DNA of 64,000 bases from Thermocatellispora tengchongensis (GTDB lineage: Bacteria; Actinomycetota; Actinomycetes; Streptosporangiales; Streptosporangiaceae): the NCBI RefSeq assembly GCF_014202315.1, contig NZ_JACHGN010000003.1, positions 248,001 to 312,000 on the forward strand, given 5' to 3'. The notes beneath the pieces are model-generated. The model saw nothing but the letters and a program-made list of their open reading frames with translations, did not search any database and was not told the origin of the DNA. Of this stretch, positions 10,329-19,685 are shown piece by piece (position 1 is the first letter of the stretch; the number at the start of each line of letters is the position of its first letter). The position numbers and the translations under genes were made by a program.

Positions 10329-10345
10329 CGGTAACAACGTTACCG
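10329..10345. promoter_or_regulatory. Candidate TetR operator CGGTAAC-N3-GTTACCG
   Basis: A 17-base perfect dyad of two 7-base arms around AAC, placed over the expected transcription start of the tetR-type gene 22 bases before its ATG. Position and symmetry are those of an autoregulatory TetR site. Confidence 0.65.
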
Positions 10346-10366
10346 AAGAACAACGGTGTAACCCCG

Positions 10367-11017
10367 ATGACCACAGCCTACGAGAAGGCACAGCTCGCCG
10401 GACAGAACGCGGTGCGCACGGCGATCCTGGACGCGGCGATCCGGCTGCTCGCCGACGAGGGACCCGCGGCGCTCACCGTGCGCCGGATCTCCGGCGACGT
10501 GGGCTGCTCCACCAAGGTCATCTACACCATGTTCGGCGGAAAGGACGGCCTGGTAGAGGCGCTGTGGCGAGAGGGCTTCGCCCGGTTCGGGCGGGCGCTG
10601 GCGGCGGCGCCGCGCGGTGACGACCCGGTGAAGCACCTGGCGGCGCTCGGCCGCGCCTACCGGGCCTACGCGCTGGCCGAGCCCAACTACTACCGGATCA
10701 TGTTCGAGGCGGCCGTGCCCGGGTTCCGTCCCGGCCCGGAGGCCTACGCCGAATCCCGCGAGACGCTGGCCATCCTGGTCGGCGTCGTCGAGGAGTGCGT
10801 CAAGGCCGGGGTCTTCACCGAGGGCGAGCCGGCCGCCATCGCCGACACCTTCTGGATGGCCGCGCACGGCGCGGTCAGCCTGGAGCTCGCCGGGATCTTC
10901 GGTCCCGAGGAGGGCGAGCGGCGCTTCCACATGCTCACCACCGCCCTGGTGAGGGCGTACGGCACACAGAGTCGACCCGGCCCGGCCGAGCCGGACCAGG
11001 AGAGGAACCGGCAATGA
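10367..11017 (+). CDS. TetR/AcrR-family transcriptional regulator
   Basis: About 216 residues. N-terminal helix-turn-helix with AILDAAIRLLADEG and TVRRISGDVGCSTKVIYTMFGGKDGL, followed by a helical ligand-binding domain containing YALAEPNYYRIMFEA, seen in the WHG/TetR_C subgroup. The ATG at 10367 is preferred over an upstream frame extension because the promoter and operator described above lie just before it. The stop overlaps the start of the carotenoid oxygenase gene (ATGA), so regulator and enzyme are co-translated; the natural model is autoregulated control of the oxygenase by its substrate or product. Confidence 0.92.
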   Translation: MTTAYEKAQLAGQNAVRTAILDAAIRLLADEGPAALTVRRISGDVGCSTKVIYTMFGGKDGLVEALWREGFARFGRALAAAPRGDDPVKHLAALGRAYRAYALAEPNYYRIMFEAAVPGFRPGPEAYAESRETLAILVGVVEECVKAGVFTEGEPAAIADTFWMAAHGAVSLELAGIFGPEEGERRFHMLTTALVRAYGTQSRPGPAEPDQERNRQ

Positions 11018-12411
11018 GCGACGGAAAGAACACCGGCAATCCGGTCTTCCGCGGCGCGTTCGCGCCCGCGACCGAGGAGATCACCGCGTTCGACCTGCCC
11101 GTCACGGGCGCCGTCCCGGCCGAGCTGAACGGGCGCTTCCTGCGCAACGGCCCCAACCCGATCGACCTGGACGCGCCCAACCCGCACCTGTTCGTGGGCG
11201 AGGGCATGGTGCACGGCGTACGGCTGCGCGACGGCCGCGCCGAGTGGTACCGCAACCGCTGGGTGCGCTCCGACGCGGTCGCGGAGGCGCTGGGCGAGGA
11301 GCCGCGCCCCGGCCCGCGCTTCGACGGCCTGGACTTCGCCGCCAACACCCACGTCATCGGGCACGCCGGGCGCACCCTGGCGCTGGTGGAGGCCGGCCTG
11401 CCCGTCTACGAGCTGAGCGAGGAGCTGGAGACCCTCGGCCGGTGCGACTTCGGTGGCACCCTGCCCGGCGGGTTCGCCGCCCACTCCAAGGTCGATCCGC
11501 GCACCGGCGAGCTGCACGCGGTCGCGTACTACTTCGGCTGGCAGGACCGCATCCAGCACCTGGTGGTCAGCCCCGACGGCAAGGTGGTGCGCGCCGAGGA
11601 CGTGCCGGTGAGCGACGGCCCGATGGTGCACGACTTCGCGCTCACCGAGAACCACGTCGTGCTGTACGACCTGCCGGTCACCTTCAGCATGGCCGCGGCC
11701 GAGGCCGGCGTGCGGCTGCCGTACGCGTGGAACGACGCGCACCCGGCCCGGGTCGGCCTGCTGCCCCGCCACGGCGGCGCGGCCGGGGTCCGCTGGTACG
11801 AGGTGCCGCCCTGCTTCGTCTTCCACACCCTCAACGCCTACGAGGACGGCGAGAAGGTGGTCGTGGACCTGGTCGCCTACGATCGGCTGTTCGTCGAGGC
11901 CCGGCTCGACCTCGGGGCGCCGCCCCGGCTGGAGCGCTGGACCGTCGATCCGGCCGCCGGGCAGGTGAGGCGGACGGTGCTGGACGACCGCATGCAGGAG
12001 TTCCCGCGCATCGACGACCGGCTGACCTCCCGGCCGCACCGCTACGGCTACACCGTGCTCACCGAGGCGTTCGCCGACTTCCTGCCGCGGCGGGCGGAGG
12101 ACCTTCAGGAGCTGTCCGACCCGGCGTTCGCCAACGCGCTGCTCAAGCACGACCTGAGCACCGGCGCGGCGGAGGCGCACGTCTTCCCGCGCGGCTCGTA
12201 CGCCGGCGAGCCGGTGTTCGCGCCCTCCCCCTCCGGCGAGGCGGAGGACGACGGCTACATCATGACCTACGTCAACAACCCCGAGCGCGGGGCCGCCGAC
12301 CTGGTGATCCTCTCGGCGCAGGACTTCGCCGGGCCCCCGGTCGCGACCGTCCACCTCCCGGCCCGCATCCCGCTGGGCTTCCACGGCAACTTCGTGCCCG
12401 ATCCCGCTTAG
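11014..12411 (+). CDS. Carotenoid/stilbene-cleavage-type dioxygenase (RPE65 superfamily)
   Basis: About 465 residues with the seven-bladed propeller landmarks of the superfamily: ELNGRFLRNGPNP at the N-terminus, four iron-ligand His regions (FAAHSKVD, MVHDFAL, FHTLNAYE and FHGNFVP at the C-terminus) and YIMTYVNN. Members cleave a conjugated double bond of apocarotenoids or hydroxystilbenes with O2 and Fe(II). AGGAGAGG precedes the ATG, which overlaps the TetR stop. No carotenoid biosynthesis gene is nearby, so a lignostilbene-like or apocarotenoid substrate is open. Followed by a stem-loop at 12428. Confidence 0.9.
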   Translation: MSDGKNTGNPVFRGAFAPATEEITAFDLPVTGAVPAELNGRFLRNGPNPIDLDAPNPHLFVGEGMVHGVRLRDGRAEWYRNRWVRSDAVAEALGEEPRPGPRFDGLDFAANTHVIGHAGRTLALVEAGLPVYELSEELETLGRCDFGGTLPGGFAAHSKVDPRTGELHAVAYYFGWQDRIQHLVVSPDGKVVRAEDVPVSDGPMVHDFALTENHVVLYDLPVTFSMAAAEAGVRLPYAWNDAHPARVGLLPRHGGAAGVRWYEVPPCFVFHTLNAYEDGEKVVVDLVAYDRLFVEARLDLGAPPRLERWTVDPAAGQVRRTVLDDRMQEFPRIDDRLTSRPHRYGYTVLTEAFADFLPRRAEDLQELSDPAFANALLKHDLSTGAAEAHVFPRGSYAGEPVFAPSPSGEAEDDGYIMTYVNNPERGAADLVILSAQDFAGPPVATVHLPARIPLGFHGNFVPDPA

Positions 12412-12427
12412 GGCCGCACGCGCCTCG

Positions 12428-12466
12428 AACGCTCCCAAACACCGGTAGCCTCCTCTGGGGAGCGTT
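12428..12466 (+). terminator. Stem-loop between the oxygenase gene and cmk
   Basis: AACGCTCCC (12428-12436) pairs with GGGAGCGTT (12458-12466), a perfect 9-bp stem with a 21-base loop. It could end the tetR-oxygenase transcript or form part of the cmk leader. Confidence 0.4.
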
Positions 12467-12479
12467 TGGAGTGGGCACG

Positions 12480-12501
12480 CAGTGAGCAAGCAGTGAGCAA
12501 G
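12480..12501 (+). repeat. 11-bp tandem repeat in the cmk leader
   Basis: CAGTGAGCAAG occurs twice in tandem directly before the GGAG of cmk and creates extra in-frame GTG codons. It lies wholly in the leader if the GTG at 12511 is the start. Confidence 0.7.
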
Positions 12502-12510
12502 GAGTGCGCA

Positions 12511-13191
12511 GTGGCCGGACTGGTCGTCGCGATGGACGGCCCCTCGGGGTCGGGTAAGTCGAGCGCCTCGCGCGGAGTCGCGCGGGCGCTCGGGCTGCGC
12601 TATCTCGACACCGGCGCGATGTACCGCGCGATCACCTGGTGGATGCTCCAGCAGGGGGTGGACCTCGCCGATCCCGACGCCATCGCGGCCAGGGCGGGCG
12701 AGCCCGAGCTGGAGATCGGCACCGATCCCGCCGCGCCCACCGTGGCCGTCGGCGGCGTGGACGTCGCCGGGCCCATCCGGAGCCAGGAGGTCACCGCGGC
12801 GGTCTCCGCGGTCAGCGCGGTGCCCGCGGTGCGCGAGCGGCTGGTCGCGCTGCAGCGCGAGCTGATCGGCTCCGGCGACATCGTGGTCGAGGGCCGTGAC
12901 ATCGGCACCGTGGTGGCGCCCGGCGCGCCGGTCAAGGTCTACCTGACCGCCAGCGCCGAGGCCCGCGCCCACCGCCGTACGGCCGAGCTGGCCGGCGCCG
13001 CGGCCGGCGCGCCGGCCGCGGCGGAGGTCGAGGCGCAGCAGGCCGCCATGGCCAGGCGCGACACCCTCGACTCTACCCGCAAGGCGGCGCCGCTCGCGAT
13101 GGCGGCCGACGCCGTCGAGCTCGACACCACCGCGCTCACCCTCGACGAGGTCATCGCCGAGATCCTGCGACTGATTAAGGAAAGAACGTGA
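12511..13191 (+). CDS. cmk: Cytidylate kinase (CMP/dCMP kinase)
   Basis: About 226 residues. P-loop [11 protein letters not shown], the CMP-binding region [13 protein letters not shown], the [11 protein letters not shown] signature and the lid segment [11 protein letters not shown] identify bacterial CMP kinase, which phosphorylates CMP and dCMP with ATP. The GTG at 12511 is preferred: AAGGAG lies six bases upstream and the protein starts right before the P-loop strand. The stop overlaps the GTG of der, and cmk-der is a conserved actinobacterial pair. Confidence 0.95.
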   Translation: MAGLVVAMDGPSGSGKSSASRGVARALGLRYLDTGAMYRAITWWMLQQGVDLADPDAIAARAGEPELEIGTDPAAPTVAVGGVDVAGPIRSQEVTAAVSAVSAVPAVRERLVALQRELIGSGDIVVEGRDIGTVVAPGAPVKVYLTASAEARAHRRTAELAGAAAGAPAAAEVEAQQAAMARRDTLDSTRKAAPLAMAADAVELDTTALTLDEVIAEILRLIKERT

Positions 13192-14612
13192 CGGGGGAGT
13201 ACGGCGACGAGGACGGCTGGATCGAGGCCGAGCTCGCCGAGTTCGAGGAGGGCGAGCCGGGCGCCGGGGCCGGCGAGGCGGGCGACTCGGGCCCGTTGCC
13301 GGTCGTCGCGGTGGTCGGCCGCCCCAACGTGGGCAAGTCCACCCTGGTCAACCGGATCATCGGCCGCCGCGAGGCGGTCGTGGAGGACGTGCCGGGCGTG
13401 ACCCGCGACCGGGTCACCTACGAGGCGAGCTGGCGGGGCCGCTCGTTCACGCTGGTCGACACCGGCGGCTGGGACCCTCAGGCCACCGGCATGGCGCTGC
13501 GCATCGCCGAGCAGGCGCAGATCGCGGTCGAGCTGGCCGATGTGATCCTGTTCGTGGTGGACGCGACCGTGGGCGTGACCGACGCCGACGAGGCCGTGGC
13601 CCAGGTGCTGCGCCGCTCCGGCAAGCCGGTGGTGCTGGCCGCCAACAAGGTGGACGACCAGCGCATGGAGCTGGAGGCCAGTGCGCTGTGGTCGCTGGGC
13701 ATCGGCGAGCCGATGCCGGTCTCGGCCCTGCACGGCCGCTCCAGCGGCGACCTGCTCGACGCGGTGCTCGACGCCCTGCCCGAGGCGCCGCCGCAGCGGT
13801 TCGGCGCCGAGCGCGGGCCGCGCCGCGTCGCCCTGGTGGGCAGGCCGAACGTCGGCAAGTCCTCGCTGCTGAACAAGCTGGCCGGCGAGGAGCGGGTGCT
13901 GGTCGATCCGATGGCGGGCACCACCCGCGACCCGGTGGACGAGCTGATCGAGCTGGGCGGCAAGACCTGGCGGTTCGTCGACACCGCCGGCATCCGGCGG
14001 CGCGACCGCGAGCTGAAGGGCGCCGACTTCTACGCCAGCATGCGCACCCGCGCCGCGCTGGAGCGCTCGGAGGTCGCGGTCGTCCTCATCGACGCCAGCG
14101 AGGTGCTCACCGAGCAGGACCTGCGGATCATCTCGCTGGTGATCGAGTCGGGCCGGTGCATGGTGGTCGCCTTCAACAAGTGGGACCTGGTCGATGAGGA
14201 CCGGCGCTACTACCTGGAGAAGGAGATCGACCGGCAGCTCGTGCGGGTGCCGTGGGCGCTGCGGGTGAACATCTCCGCCAAGACCGGCCGCCACGTGGAC
14301 CGGCTGGTGCCCGCGATCGAGCGGGCCCTGGAGTCCTGGTCCACGCGGGTGCCGACGGCCCGGCTGAACGCCTTCCTCACCGAGCTGGTGCGCGCCACGC
14401 CCCCGCCGGTGCGCGGCGGCAAGCAGCCCAAGATCCTCTTCGCCACCCAGGCGGCCGTCGAGCCGCCCAAGTTCGTGCTGTTCACCTCGGGCTTCCTGGA
14501 GGAGACCTACCGCCGCTTCATCGAGCGCCGCATCCGCGAGGAGTTCGGCTTCGCCGGCTCCCCGGTCTTCGTCACGATGAAGATCCGCGAGAAGCGGGCC
14601 GCGAAGAAATAG
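13188..14612 (+). CDS. der: Ribosome biogenesis GTPase Der (EngA)
   Basis: 474 residues with two consecutive GTPase domains, each with GRPNVGKS, a DTGG or DTAG switch motif and NKVD/NKWD, and a C-terminal KH-like domain ([14 protein letters not shown] to FGFAGSPV). Der is essential for 50S subunit maturation. An acidic 35-residue leader precedes the first G domain. GTG start overlaps cmk by four bases. Confidence 0.97.
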   Translation: MTGEYGDEDGWIEAELAEFEEGEPGAGAGEAGDSGPLPVVAVVGRPNVGKSTLVNRIIGRREAVVEDVPGVTRDRVTYEASWRGRSFTLVDTGGWDPQATGMALRIAEQAQIAVELADVILFVVDATVGVTDADEAVAQVLRRSGKPVVLAANKVDDQRMELEASALWSLGIGEPMPVSALHGRSSGDLLDAVLDALPEAPPQRFGAERGPRRVALVGRPNVGKSSLLNKLAGEERVLVDPMAGTTRDPVDELIELGGKTWRFVDTAGIRRRDRELKGADFYASMRTRAALERSEVAVVLIDASEVLTEQDLRIISLVIESGRCMVVAFNKWDLVDEDRRYYLEKEIDRQLVRVPWALRVNISAKTGRHVDRLVPAIERALESWSTRVPTARLNAFLTELVRATPPPVRGGKQPKILFATQAAVEPPKFVLFTSGFLEETYRRFIERRIREEFGFAGSPVFVTMKIREKRAAKK

Positions 14613-14744
14613 CCCTCATCGGCCGGCGGTCCCCTCCGGTGTGGCGGTCGCGGCTGGGGGCGCGCCGGCCTGTGCACGTGTGATCGTGCAACGGAGAAGC
14701 GAAACCGATACCGCGCCTTCGCCGCGAGTTCGTCTCGGCCTCGC

Positions 14745-14757
14745 TAGCATCCGGGCC
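14745..14757 (+). promoter_or_regulatory. TAGCAT-N7-ATG: candidate leaderless promoter of the lprG-like gene
   Basis: TAGCAT (14745-14750) is followed by seven bases and then the ATG at 14758. In actinobacteria a TANNNT at this distance places the transcription start on the initiation codon. No Shine-Dalgarno is present. Confidence 0.55.
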
Positions 14758-15453
14758 ATGTGGCTTCGCCGTACGCTCCGTCTCCTGGTCCCGATCGCCG
14801 CCGCGATGCTCCTCGCGTCCGCCTGCACCGGCGGCGACGACGGGGGCGGCGCCGCGCTGCCCACCGGTCCCGAGGTGCTGAAGAAGGCGTCGGAGGCGAT
14901 GCGCGCGGTCAAGAGCGCGGCCTTCACCATCGAGACCGAGGGCAAGCCGCCGGTGCCGGTGCGCAAGGCCGACGGCCGGCTCACCGCCCGGGGCGACGCC
15001 GACGGCACCATCCAGATCGAGATCCTGGGCAACCTCCAGGAGCTGAAGTTCGTGCTGATCGGCTCCGACGTCCACTTCAAGGGCCCGACCGGCGGGTTCC
15101 AGAAGATGAGCAAGAGCGAGCTGGCCGCGATCTACGACCCCTCGGCGATCCTCAGCGCCGACAAGGGGGTGCCCGCCCTGCTCGCCGCGGCCACCGACGC
15201 CGTCACCCAGGCCGAGGAGAACGTCGGCGACTCCCCCGCCTACCGGGTCGCGGCCACGCTGCCGCAGGAGAAGATCGCCGTCCTGGTGCCCGGCATCCAG
15301 CAGGGCGTCAACGGCACGCTGTGGGTCGACAAGGCCAGTAGCCGCCTGGTCAAGGCCAGCCTGCCGCTGGGCACCGGCGACGCCTCCGGCACGGTCACCG
15401 TGACCCTGCGCGACTACGACGCGCCGGTCGAGCTGACGGCACCGCAGGGATGA
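14758..15453 (+). CDS. LprG/LppX-family lipoprotein
   Basis: 231 residues. Lipoprotein signal: MWLRRT, a hydrophobic stretch and LLASAC with Cys about 23. The mature part follows the LppX_LprAFG pattern ([42 protein letters not shown]), a half-barrel with a hydrophobic pocket that carries triacylated lipids. Its stop overlaps the start of an MFS exporter, the same pairing as LprG and P55 (Rv1411c-Rv1410c) in Mycobacterium tuberculosis, which moves triacylglycerides and influences drug tolerance. Function by analogy; the lipid carried here is unknown, and the organism need not have a mycolate outer membrane. Confidence 0.85.
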   Translation: MWLRRTLRLLVPIAAAMLLASACTGGDDGGGAALPTGPEVLKKASEAMRAVKSAAFTIETEGKPPVPVRKADGRLTARGDADGTIQIEILGNLQELKFVLIGSDVHFKGPTGGFQKMSKSELAAIYDPSAILSADKGVPALLAAATDAVTQAEENVGDSPAYRVAATLPQEKIAVLVPGIQQGVNGTLWVDKASSRLVKASLPLGTGDASGTVTVTLRDYDAPVELTAPQG

Positions 15454-16949
15454 CCCTCCCGGCCACGGCGCGGCGCAGGGTCGCGCTCGGCGTGGGCGGC
15501 ACGGCGGTGCTGCTGGCCGCGCTCGACGCCTACGTCGTGGTGACCGTGCTCGTGGACATCGCCGCCGACGTCGGAGTGCCCGTCACCCGTCTGGAGCGGG
15601 CCACCCCGATCGTGACCGGCTTCCTGCTCGGCTACGTCGCCGCCATGCCGCTGCTCGGCGGCCTGTCCGACCGCTTCGGCCGCCGCCCGCTCATCCTGGC
15701 CTGCCTGGCCGGGTTCGCGCTCGGCTCGGCGCTCACCGCGCTGGCGTCCTCGGTGCCGGTGCTCGTGGCCGGGCGCGGGCTGCAGGGCGTGGCGGGCGGC
15801 GCGCTGCTGCCGATCACCATGGCGCTCGTCGCCGACCTGTACGACGAGCGCGCCCGCCCCGTCGCCCTCGGCGCGGTCGGCTCGGCCCAGGAACTGGGCA
15901 GCGTGCTCGGCCCCCTGTACGGCGCGGGCGTGGCGGCCCTGGTCGGCTGGCAGGGCATCTTCTGGCTGAACGTCCCCCTGTCCGCCGTGGCGGCGGTGGC
16001 CGTGTGGCGCACGGTGCCGGCTCGTCCCGCTGTGCCTGCCCGTACCGCTGTGCCCGCCCGGGAGGCGCAGCCGGTGGACCTCGTCGGGGGCGTGCTGCTC
16101 GCGCTGGCCCTCGGCGCGCTCGTCGCGGGCCTGTACAACCCCGCCCCCGAGGAGTCGGTGCTGCCGCCCTGGGGGCCGCCCGCGCTGGTCACGGGGGCGG
16201 TGCTCGCGGCCGGGTTCGGGGTGTGGGAGTCGCGCGCCCGCACCCGGCTGATCGACCTGTCCCAGGTGCCCCGCCGCCCGTTCCTGGCGACCCTCGCCGT
16301 CAGCCTGCTCAGCGGCGCCGCGCTGCTCGTCACACTGGTGGACGTGCAGCTCGCCGCGCAGACCCTGCTCGGCAGGGACGCCCTGGCCGGGGCGCTGGTG
16401 CTCTCCCGCTTCCTGCTCGCGCTCGCGGTGGCGGCGCTCGCCGGCGGCCTGCTGGCCCGCCGGTACGGCGAGCGCCTGGTCGCGGTGGCCGGGCTGGTCC
16501 TGGCCACCGCCGGGTACGTCAGGATCGGGCAGTGGCCGCTGGACCTGGCCGAGGCCGGGGCCCGCGTGGACGCCGACCTGATCGTCGCGGGCGCCGGGCT
16601 CGGGCTCGTCGTCGCCCCGGTCTCCTCGGCGGTACTGCGGGTCACCCCCGCCGTGCAGCACGGCGTCGCCTCCGCGGCCGTCGTCGTCGCCCGCATGATG
16701 GGCATGCTGCTCGGCGTGGCCGTGTTGTCGGCGTGGGGCTTCCACCGGTTCCAGTCGCTCACCGCCGGCCTGGACACCCCGCTGCCGTTCGGCGTGGAGG
16801 CCGCGGAGTACGCCCGGCGGCTCGCGGTGTACGAGGCGCAGGTGAAGGCGGCGCTGCACACCGAGTACACCGAGATCTTCCAGCTCACCGCCGGCCTGTG
16901 CGCGCTGGCCGCCCTGCTCGCCCTGCTCCTGCCCGGCCGCGCGCGTTAA
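15450..16949 (+). CDS. P55-like MFS exporter partnered with the LprG-like lipoprotein
   Basis: 499 residues, at least 12 and probably 14 hydrophobic segments. First-helix motif [12 protein letters not shown], loop 2-3 motif [12 protein letters not shown], motif C region [15 protein letters not shown]. These are drug:H+ antiporter 2 landmarks. A central cytosolic loop carries a short [10 protein letters not shown] repeat. The long loop before the last helix ([22 protein letters not shown]) is charged, as in P55 proteins. ATGA overlap with the lipoprotein gene implies stoichiometric synthesis. It converges with marR with a 4-base overlap of stops. Confidence 0.87.
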   Translation: MTLPATARRRVALGVGGTAVLLAALDAYVVVTVLVDIAADVGVPVTRLERATPIVTGFLLGYVAAMPLLGGLSDRFGRRPLILACLAGFALGSALTALASSVPVLVAGRGLQGVAGGALLPITMALVADLYDERARPVALGAVGSAQELGSVLGPLYGAGVAALVGWQGIFWLNVPLSAVAAVAVWRTVPARPAVPARTAVPAREAQPVDLVGGVLLALALGALVAGLYNPAPEESVLPPWGPPALVTGAVLAAGFGVWESRARTRLIDLSQVPRRPFLATLAVSLLSGAALLVTLVDVQLAAQTLLGRDALAGALVLSRFLLALAVAALAGGLLARRYGERLVAVAGLVLATAGYVRIGQWPLDLAEAGARVDADLIVAGAGLGLVVAPVSSAVLRVTPAVQHGVASAAVVVARMMGMLLGVAVLSAWGFHRFQSLTAGLDTPLPFGVEAAEYARRLAVYEAQVKAALHTEYTEIFQLTAGLCALAALLALLLPGRAR

Positions 16950-17425
16950 CCCCGGCTCGGCGTGCGCAGCGCCTTGAGGTGCTCGATGACGGGGGCGTAG
17001 GCCCGCTCCAGCTCGCGGAGCTGCTCGTCGGTCAGCCGGTCGATGAAGTGCTCGCGCACGCCCGCGACATGGTGGGGCGCGACCTGTCTGATGGTCGCCC
17101 AGCCGTGGTCGGTGAGCACGGCGTAGGTGCCGCGGCGGTCGTCCGGGCAGCTCTCCCTGGCCACCAGCCCCGCCTCCTCCATGCGCGAGATCTGGTGCGA
17201 CAGGCGGCTGCGCGACTGGATGGTCACATCGGCCAGATCGCTCATGCGCATCCGGTGCTCGGGGTGCTCCGACAACGTGACCAGGATCTCGTAGTCGTTC
17301 AGCGACAGGCCGAACTCGTCCAGCTCGCGGTCGAGCCGGTGCCACAGGAGCTTGTGCGCGTTGAGGTGCGCACGCCACGCCCGCTGTTCCAGGGAGGTGA
17401 GCCAGCGGGGCTCGTCGGTGCTCAT
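16946..17425 (-). CDS. MarR-family transcriptional regulator
   Basis: 159 residues with the winged-helix core [46 protein letters not shown] split by [14 protein letters not shown], the MarR wing. These dimers usually repress exporters or detoxifying enzymes and are released by small phenolic or lipid ligands. It converges on the P55-like exporter and diverges from nothing; the PPTase gene lies upstream on the same strand. Target unknown. Confidence 0.92.
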   Translation of the reverse strand: MSTDEPRWLTSLEQRAWRAHLNAHKLLWHRLDRELDEFGLSLNDYEILVTLSEHPEHRMRMSDLADVTIQSRSRLSHQISRMEEAGLVARESCPDDRRGTYAVLTDHGWATIRQVAPHHVAGVREHFIDRLTDEQLRELERAYAPVIEHLKALRTPSRG

Positions 17426-17476
17426 GAAGTGAATCTATATGCCCCGGCGCACAGCTCGGGTGCGCAGCCCCGCCGG

Positions 17477-18145
17477 TCAGCCCACGAAGGCCGCGGACAG
17501 GCGGGCCGGACGGTCGGCGATCACCGTGACGAGCACGTCGCCGGCCGCCCACTCCAGCAGGTGGCAGTCCTTCCACCGCAGCGGGCGCGGCGCGTACGGC
17601 TCGTCCAGCGGCAGCGCCGACAGGTCCAGCTCGCGCAGCCCGGCCAGCGTCAGCTCGCCCCGCTTGACCAGGGCCTCCTTGCGCACCCACTGCCGGATCA
17701 GCGCCCGGTTGTCCGCCACGAGCGCCAGCTCGGCCGGGGCGAGCGCCTGCCCGGCCAGCGCGACGTCCAGCGGCCCCTCCGGCACCCGCTCGGCGTCCAC
17801 CCCGATCCGGCCCGAGCCCGCCGCGGCGCACACGTAGCCGCGGGTGTGGCTCAGGCTGACCCCGATCTCCGGGGCCTCGGCGATGTACGGACGGCCGTGG
17901 TCGCCGGGGCCGCAGCGGTCGCAGTACTGGCACAGGGTGAGCGCGTCGTGCGGCAGCCCCAGCACCTCGGCCGCGCACTGCCGGGCCAGAACGTGCGCGG
18001 TCACGTAGTCGCGGCGGTCGGACTCGCGCACCAGCCGGGCCGCCCGCCGCCGCTCGGCCGGAGTCAGCAGGGCGAGCAGGCTTCGATGCGCCCGGGGTGA
18101 CCACAACTCGGCGGTCGCGCCGGCCAATGCCACCGGGTCAGGCAT
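17477..18145 (-). CDS. 4'-phosphopantetheinyl transferase, Sfp type
   Basis: 222 residues. Motifs in order: GRPYIAEAPEIGVSLSHTRGYV, IGVDAERV (Mg2+ ligands Asp and Glu) and WVRKEALVKRGE. Sfp-type enzymes transfer phosphopantetheine from CoA to carrier domains of non-ribosomal peptide, polyketide or fatty acid synthases. A cysteine-rich segment CQYCDRCG is seen before the GRP motif in actinobacterial relatives. No carrier-protein megasynthase lies in this window, so this is a stand-alone, possibly broad-range, enzyme. Confidence 0.92.
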   Translation of the reverse strand: MPDPVALAGATAELWSPRAHRSLLALLTPAERRRAARLVRESDRRDYVTAHVLARQCAAEVLGLPHDALTLCQYCDRCGPGDHGRPYIAEAPEIGVSLSHTRGYVCAAAGSGRIGVDAERVPEGPLDVALAGQALAPAELALVADNRALIRQWVRKEALVKRGELTLAGLRELDLSALPLDEPYAPRPLRWKDCHLLEWAAGDVLVTVIADRPARLSAAFVG

Positions 18146-18236
18146 TCGCCCAGCTTAGAGCGTCGCGCGGGCGATCAGGAGATCATCTGGACCGATGACC
18201 GATTTCACATTTCCGGGTTCGCCGCGGGGAGGTCGC

Positions 18237-19682
18237 TCATGTCAGGCCGGCGAGCCAGGACTCCACCTCGGCGGGGTGGCGGGGGAGGGCGGCGGAGAGC
18301 AGGACGGGCCCGTCGGGGGTGATGAGCAGGTCGTCCTCGATGCGCACGCCGATGCCGCGGAACTCCGGCGGGACCGTCAGGTCGTCCGGCTGGAAGTACA
18401 GGCCGGGCTCGACCGTGAGCACGTTGCCCGCCGCGAGCACGCCGTCGAGGTAGGTCTCGGCGCGGGCGCGGGCGCAGTCGTGGACGTCGAGGCCGAGCAT
18501 GTGCCCGCTGCTGCACAGCGTGTAGCGGCGGTACAGGCCCTCCTCGGGCGCCAGGCTCCGCTCCGGCGTCTGCTTCAGCACGCCCCACTCGTGCAGGCCC
18601 TCGGCGATCACCCGCATCGCGGCCAGGTGGAAGTCCCGGAAGCGCGCCCCCGGCTTGAGCGTGGCGATGGCGGCCTGCTGGGCCTCGTACACCAGCTCGT
18701 AGACCTGACGCTGGACGGGGGAGAAGCGGCCGGACGCGGGGAGGGTGCGGGTGACGTCGGCGGTGTAGAGGGAGTCGGTCTCCACCCCGGCGTCCAGGAG
18801 GAGCAGGTCGCCCTCCCGGACGGGGCCGTCGTTGCGGGTCCAGTGCAGCACGCACGCGTGCGACCCGGCCGCCACGATCGAGGGGTAGCCGGTCGCGTTG
18901 CCCTCCAGGCGGGCGAGCAGGCCGAACACGCCCTCGACGTAGCGCTCGCCGCGCGGGCTCGCCATCGCGGCGGGCAGGGCGCGGGCGACGTCCTCGAAGC
19001 CGCGCACCGTGGCGTCCACGGCCCGGCGCAGCTCGGCGACCTCCCACTCGTCCTTGACCAGCCGCATCTCCGCCAGGTACGCCGCGAACTCGTCGTCCGC
19101 GTCGCGCCGCAGGTGCTTGCGCACGGCCCGGTCCACCCGCGGATCGACGCCGCGCAGCACCCGCGACGGCGCGCCGCCCGCCAGCGCCGCGGGCAGCTCG
19201 CTCAGCGGCGCGCACGCGATCCCGTACGCCGCCTCGGCCTCGGCCAGGCTCGGCCCGCCTCCGGTCCAGAACTCGCCGTGCCGGCGGTCGCGGTAGAACT
19301 CGTCGGTGTCCGCCCGCGCCGGGCGCGGGTGCAGGAACAGCGTCGCGGCGCCGGAGCGGTCGATGACCAGCACCTCGCCCGGCCCGCCCGCGCCGGTCAG
19401 GTAGGAGAAGGCGCTGTGCGGGCGGAAGGGGTGGTCGCAGTCGTTGCTGCGCACCGCCGGCAGCCCGGCGGGGACGACCAGGCGCTCCCCGGGGAACCGG
19501 GCGGCCAGCGCGGCCCGGCGCCGGGCCGCCCACGGCGCGGCGGGGACCGGGGCGGGATCGGCCGGGGGCGCCTCCTGCCAGCCGGTGCGCATGAAGGCGG
19601 CCAGGGCCTCGGACACCGGCAGGTCGTGGCTGCCGGTGTCCAGCCAGGGGTTTTCTAGCGTCATGTGGCGATTATTCGCCAC
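18237..19682 (-). CDS. pepP: Xaa-Pro aminopeptidase (aminopeptidase P)
   Basis: 481 residues: N-terminal AMP_N domain (RRRAALAARFPGERLVVPAG, FSYLTG) and C-terminal pita-bread metallopeptidase domain with the dinuclear ligands in DAGVETDSLYTADVTRT, SGHMLGLDVHD, VEPGLY and RIEDD. It removes an N-terminal residue preceding proline. The GTG at 19682 is favoured because GGGTGAT lies just upstream; an ATG at 19664 has no such site and would follow an 18-base palindrome. The gene is the last of the branched-chain transporter operon, three bases after the binding-protein gene, which suggests peptide or proline-peptide use. Confidence 0.93.
   Translation of the reverse strand: MANNRHMTLENPWLDTGSHDLPVSEALAAFMRTGWQEAPPADPAPVPAAPWAARRRAALAARFPGERLVVPAGLPAVRSNDCDHPFRPHSAFSYLTGAGGPGEVLVIDRSGAATLFLHPRPARADTDEFYRDRRHGEFWTGGGPSLAEAEAAYGIACAPLSELPAALAGGAPSRVLRGVDPRVDRAVRKHLRRDADDEFAAYLAEMRLVKDEWEVAELRRAVDATVRGFEDVARALPAAMASPRGERYVEGVFGLLARLEGNATGYPSIVAAGSHACVLHWTRNDGPVREGDLLLLDAGVETDSLYTADVTRTLPASGRFSPVQRQVYELVYEAQQAAIATLKPGARFRDFHLAAMRVIAEGLHEWGVLKQTPERSLAPEEGLYRRYTLCSSGHMLGLDVHDCARARAETYLDGVLAAGNVLTVEPGLYFQPDDLTVPPEFRGIGVRIEDDLLITPDGPVLLSAALPRHPAEVESWLAGLT
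19665..19682. promoter_or_regulatory. 18-bp palindrome at the pepP start
   Basis: GTGGCGA-TTAT-TCGCCAC is a perfect dyad covering the first six codons from the GTG and ending at the ATG alternative. It could be an RNA hairpin limiting pepP translation or protecting the upstream transporter mRNA. Confidence 0.45.
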
Positions 19683-19685
19683 ATA

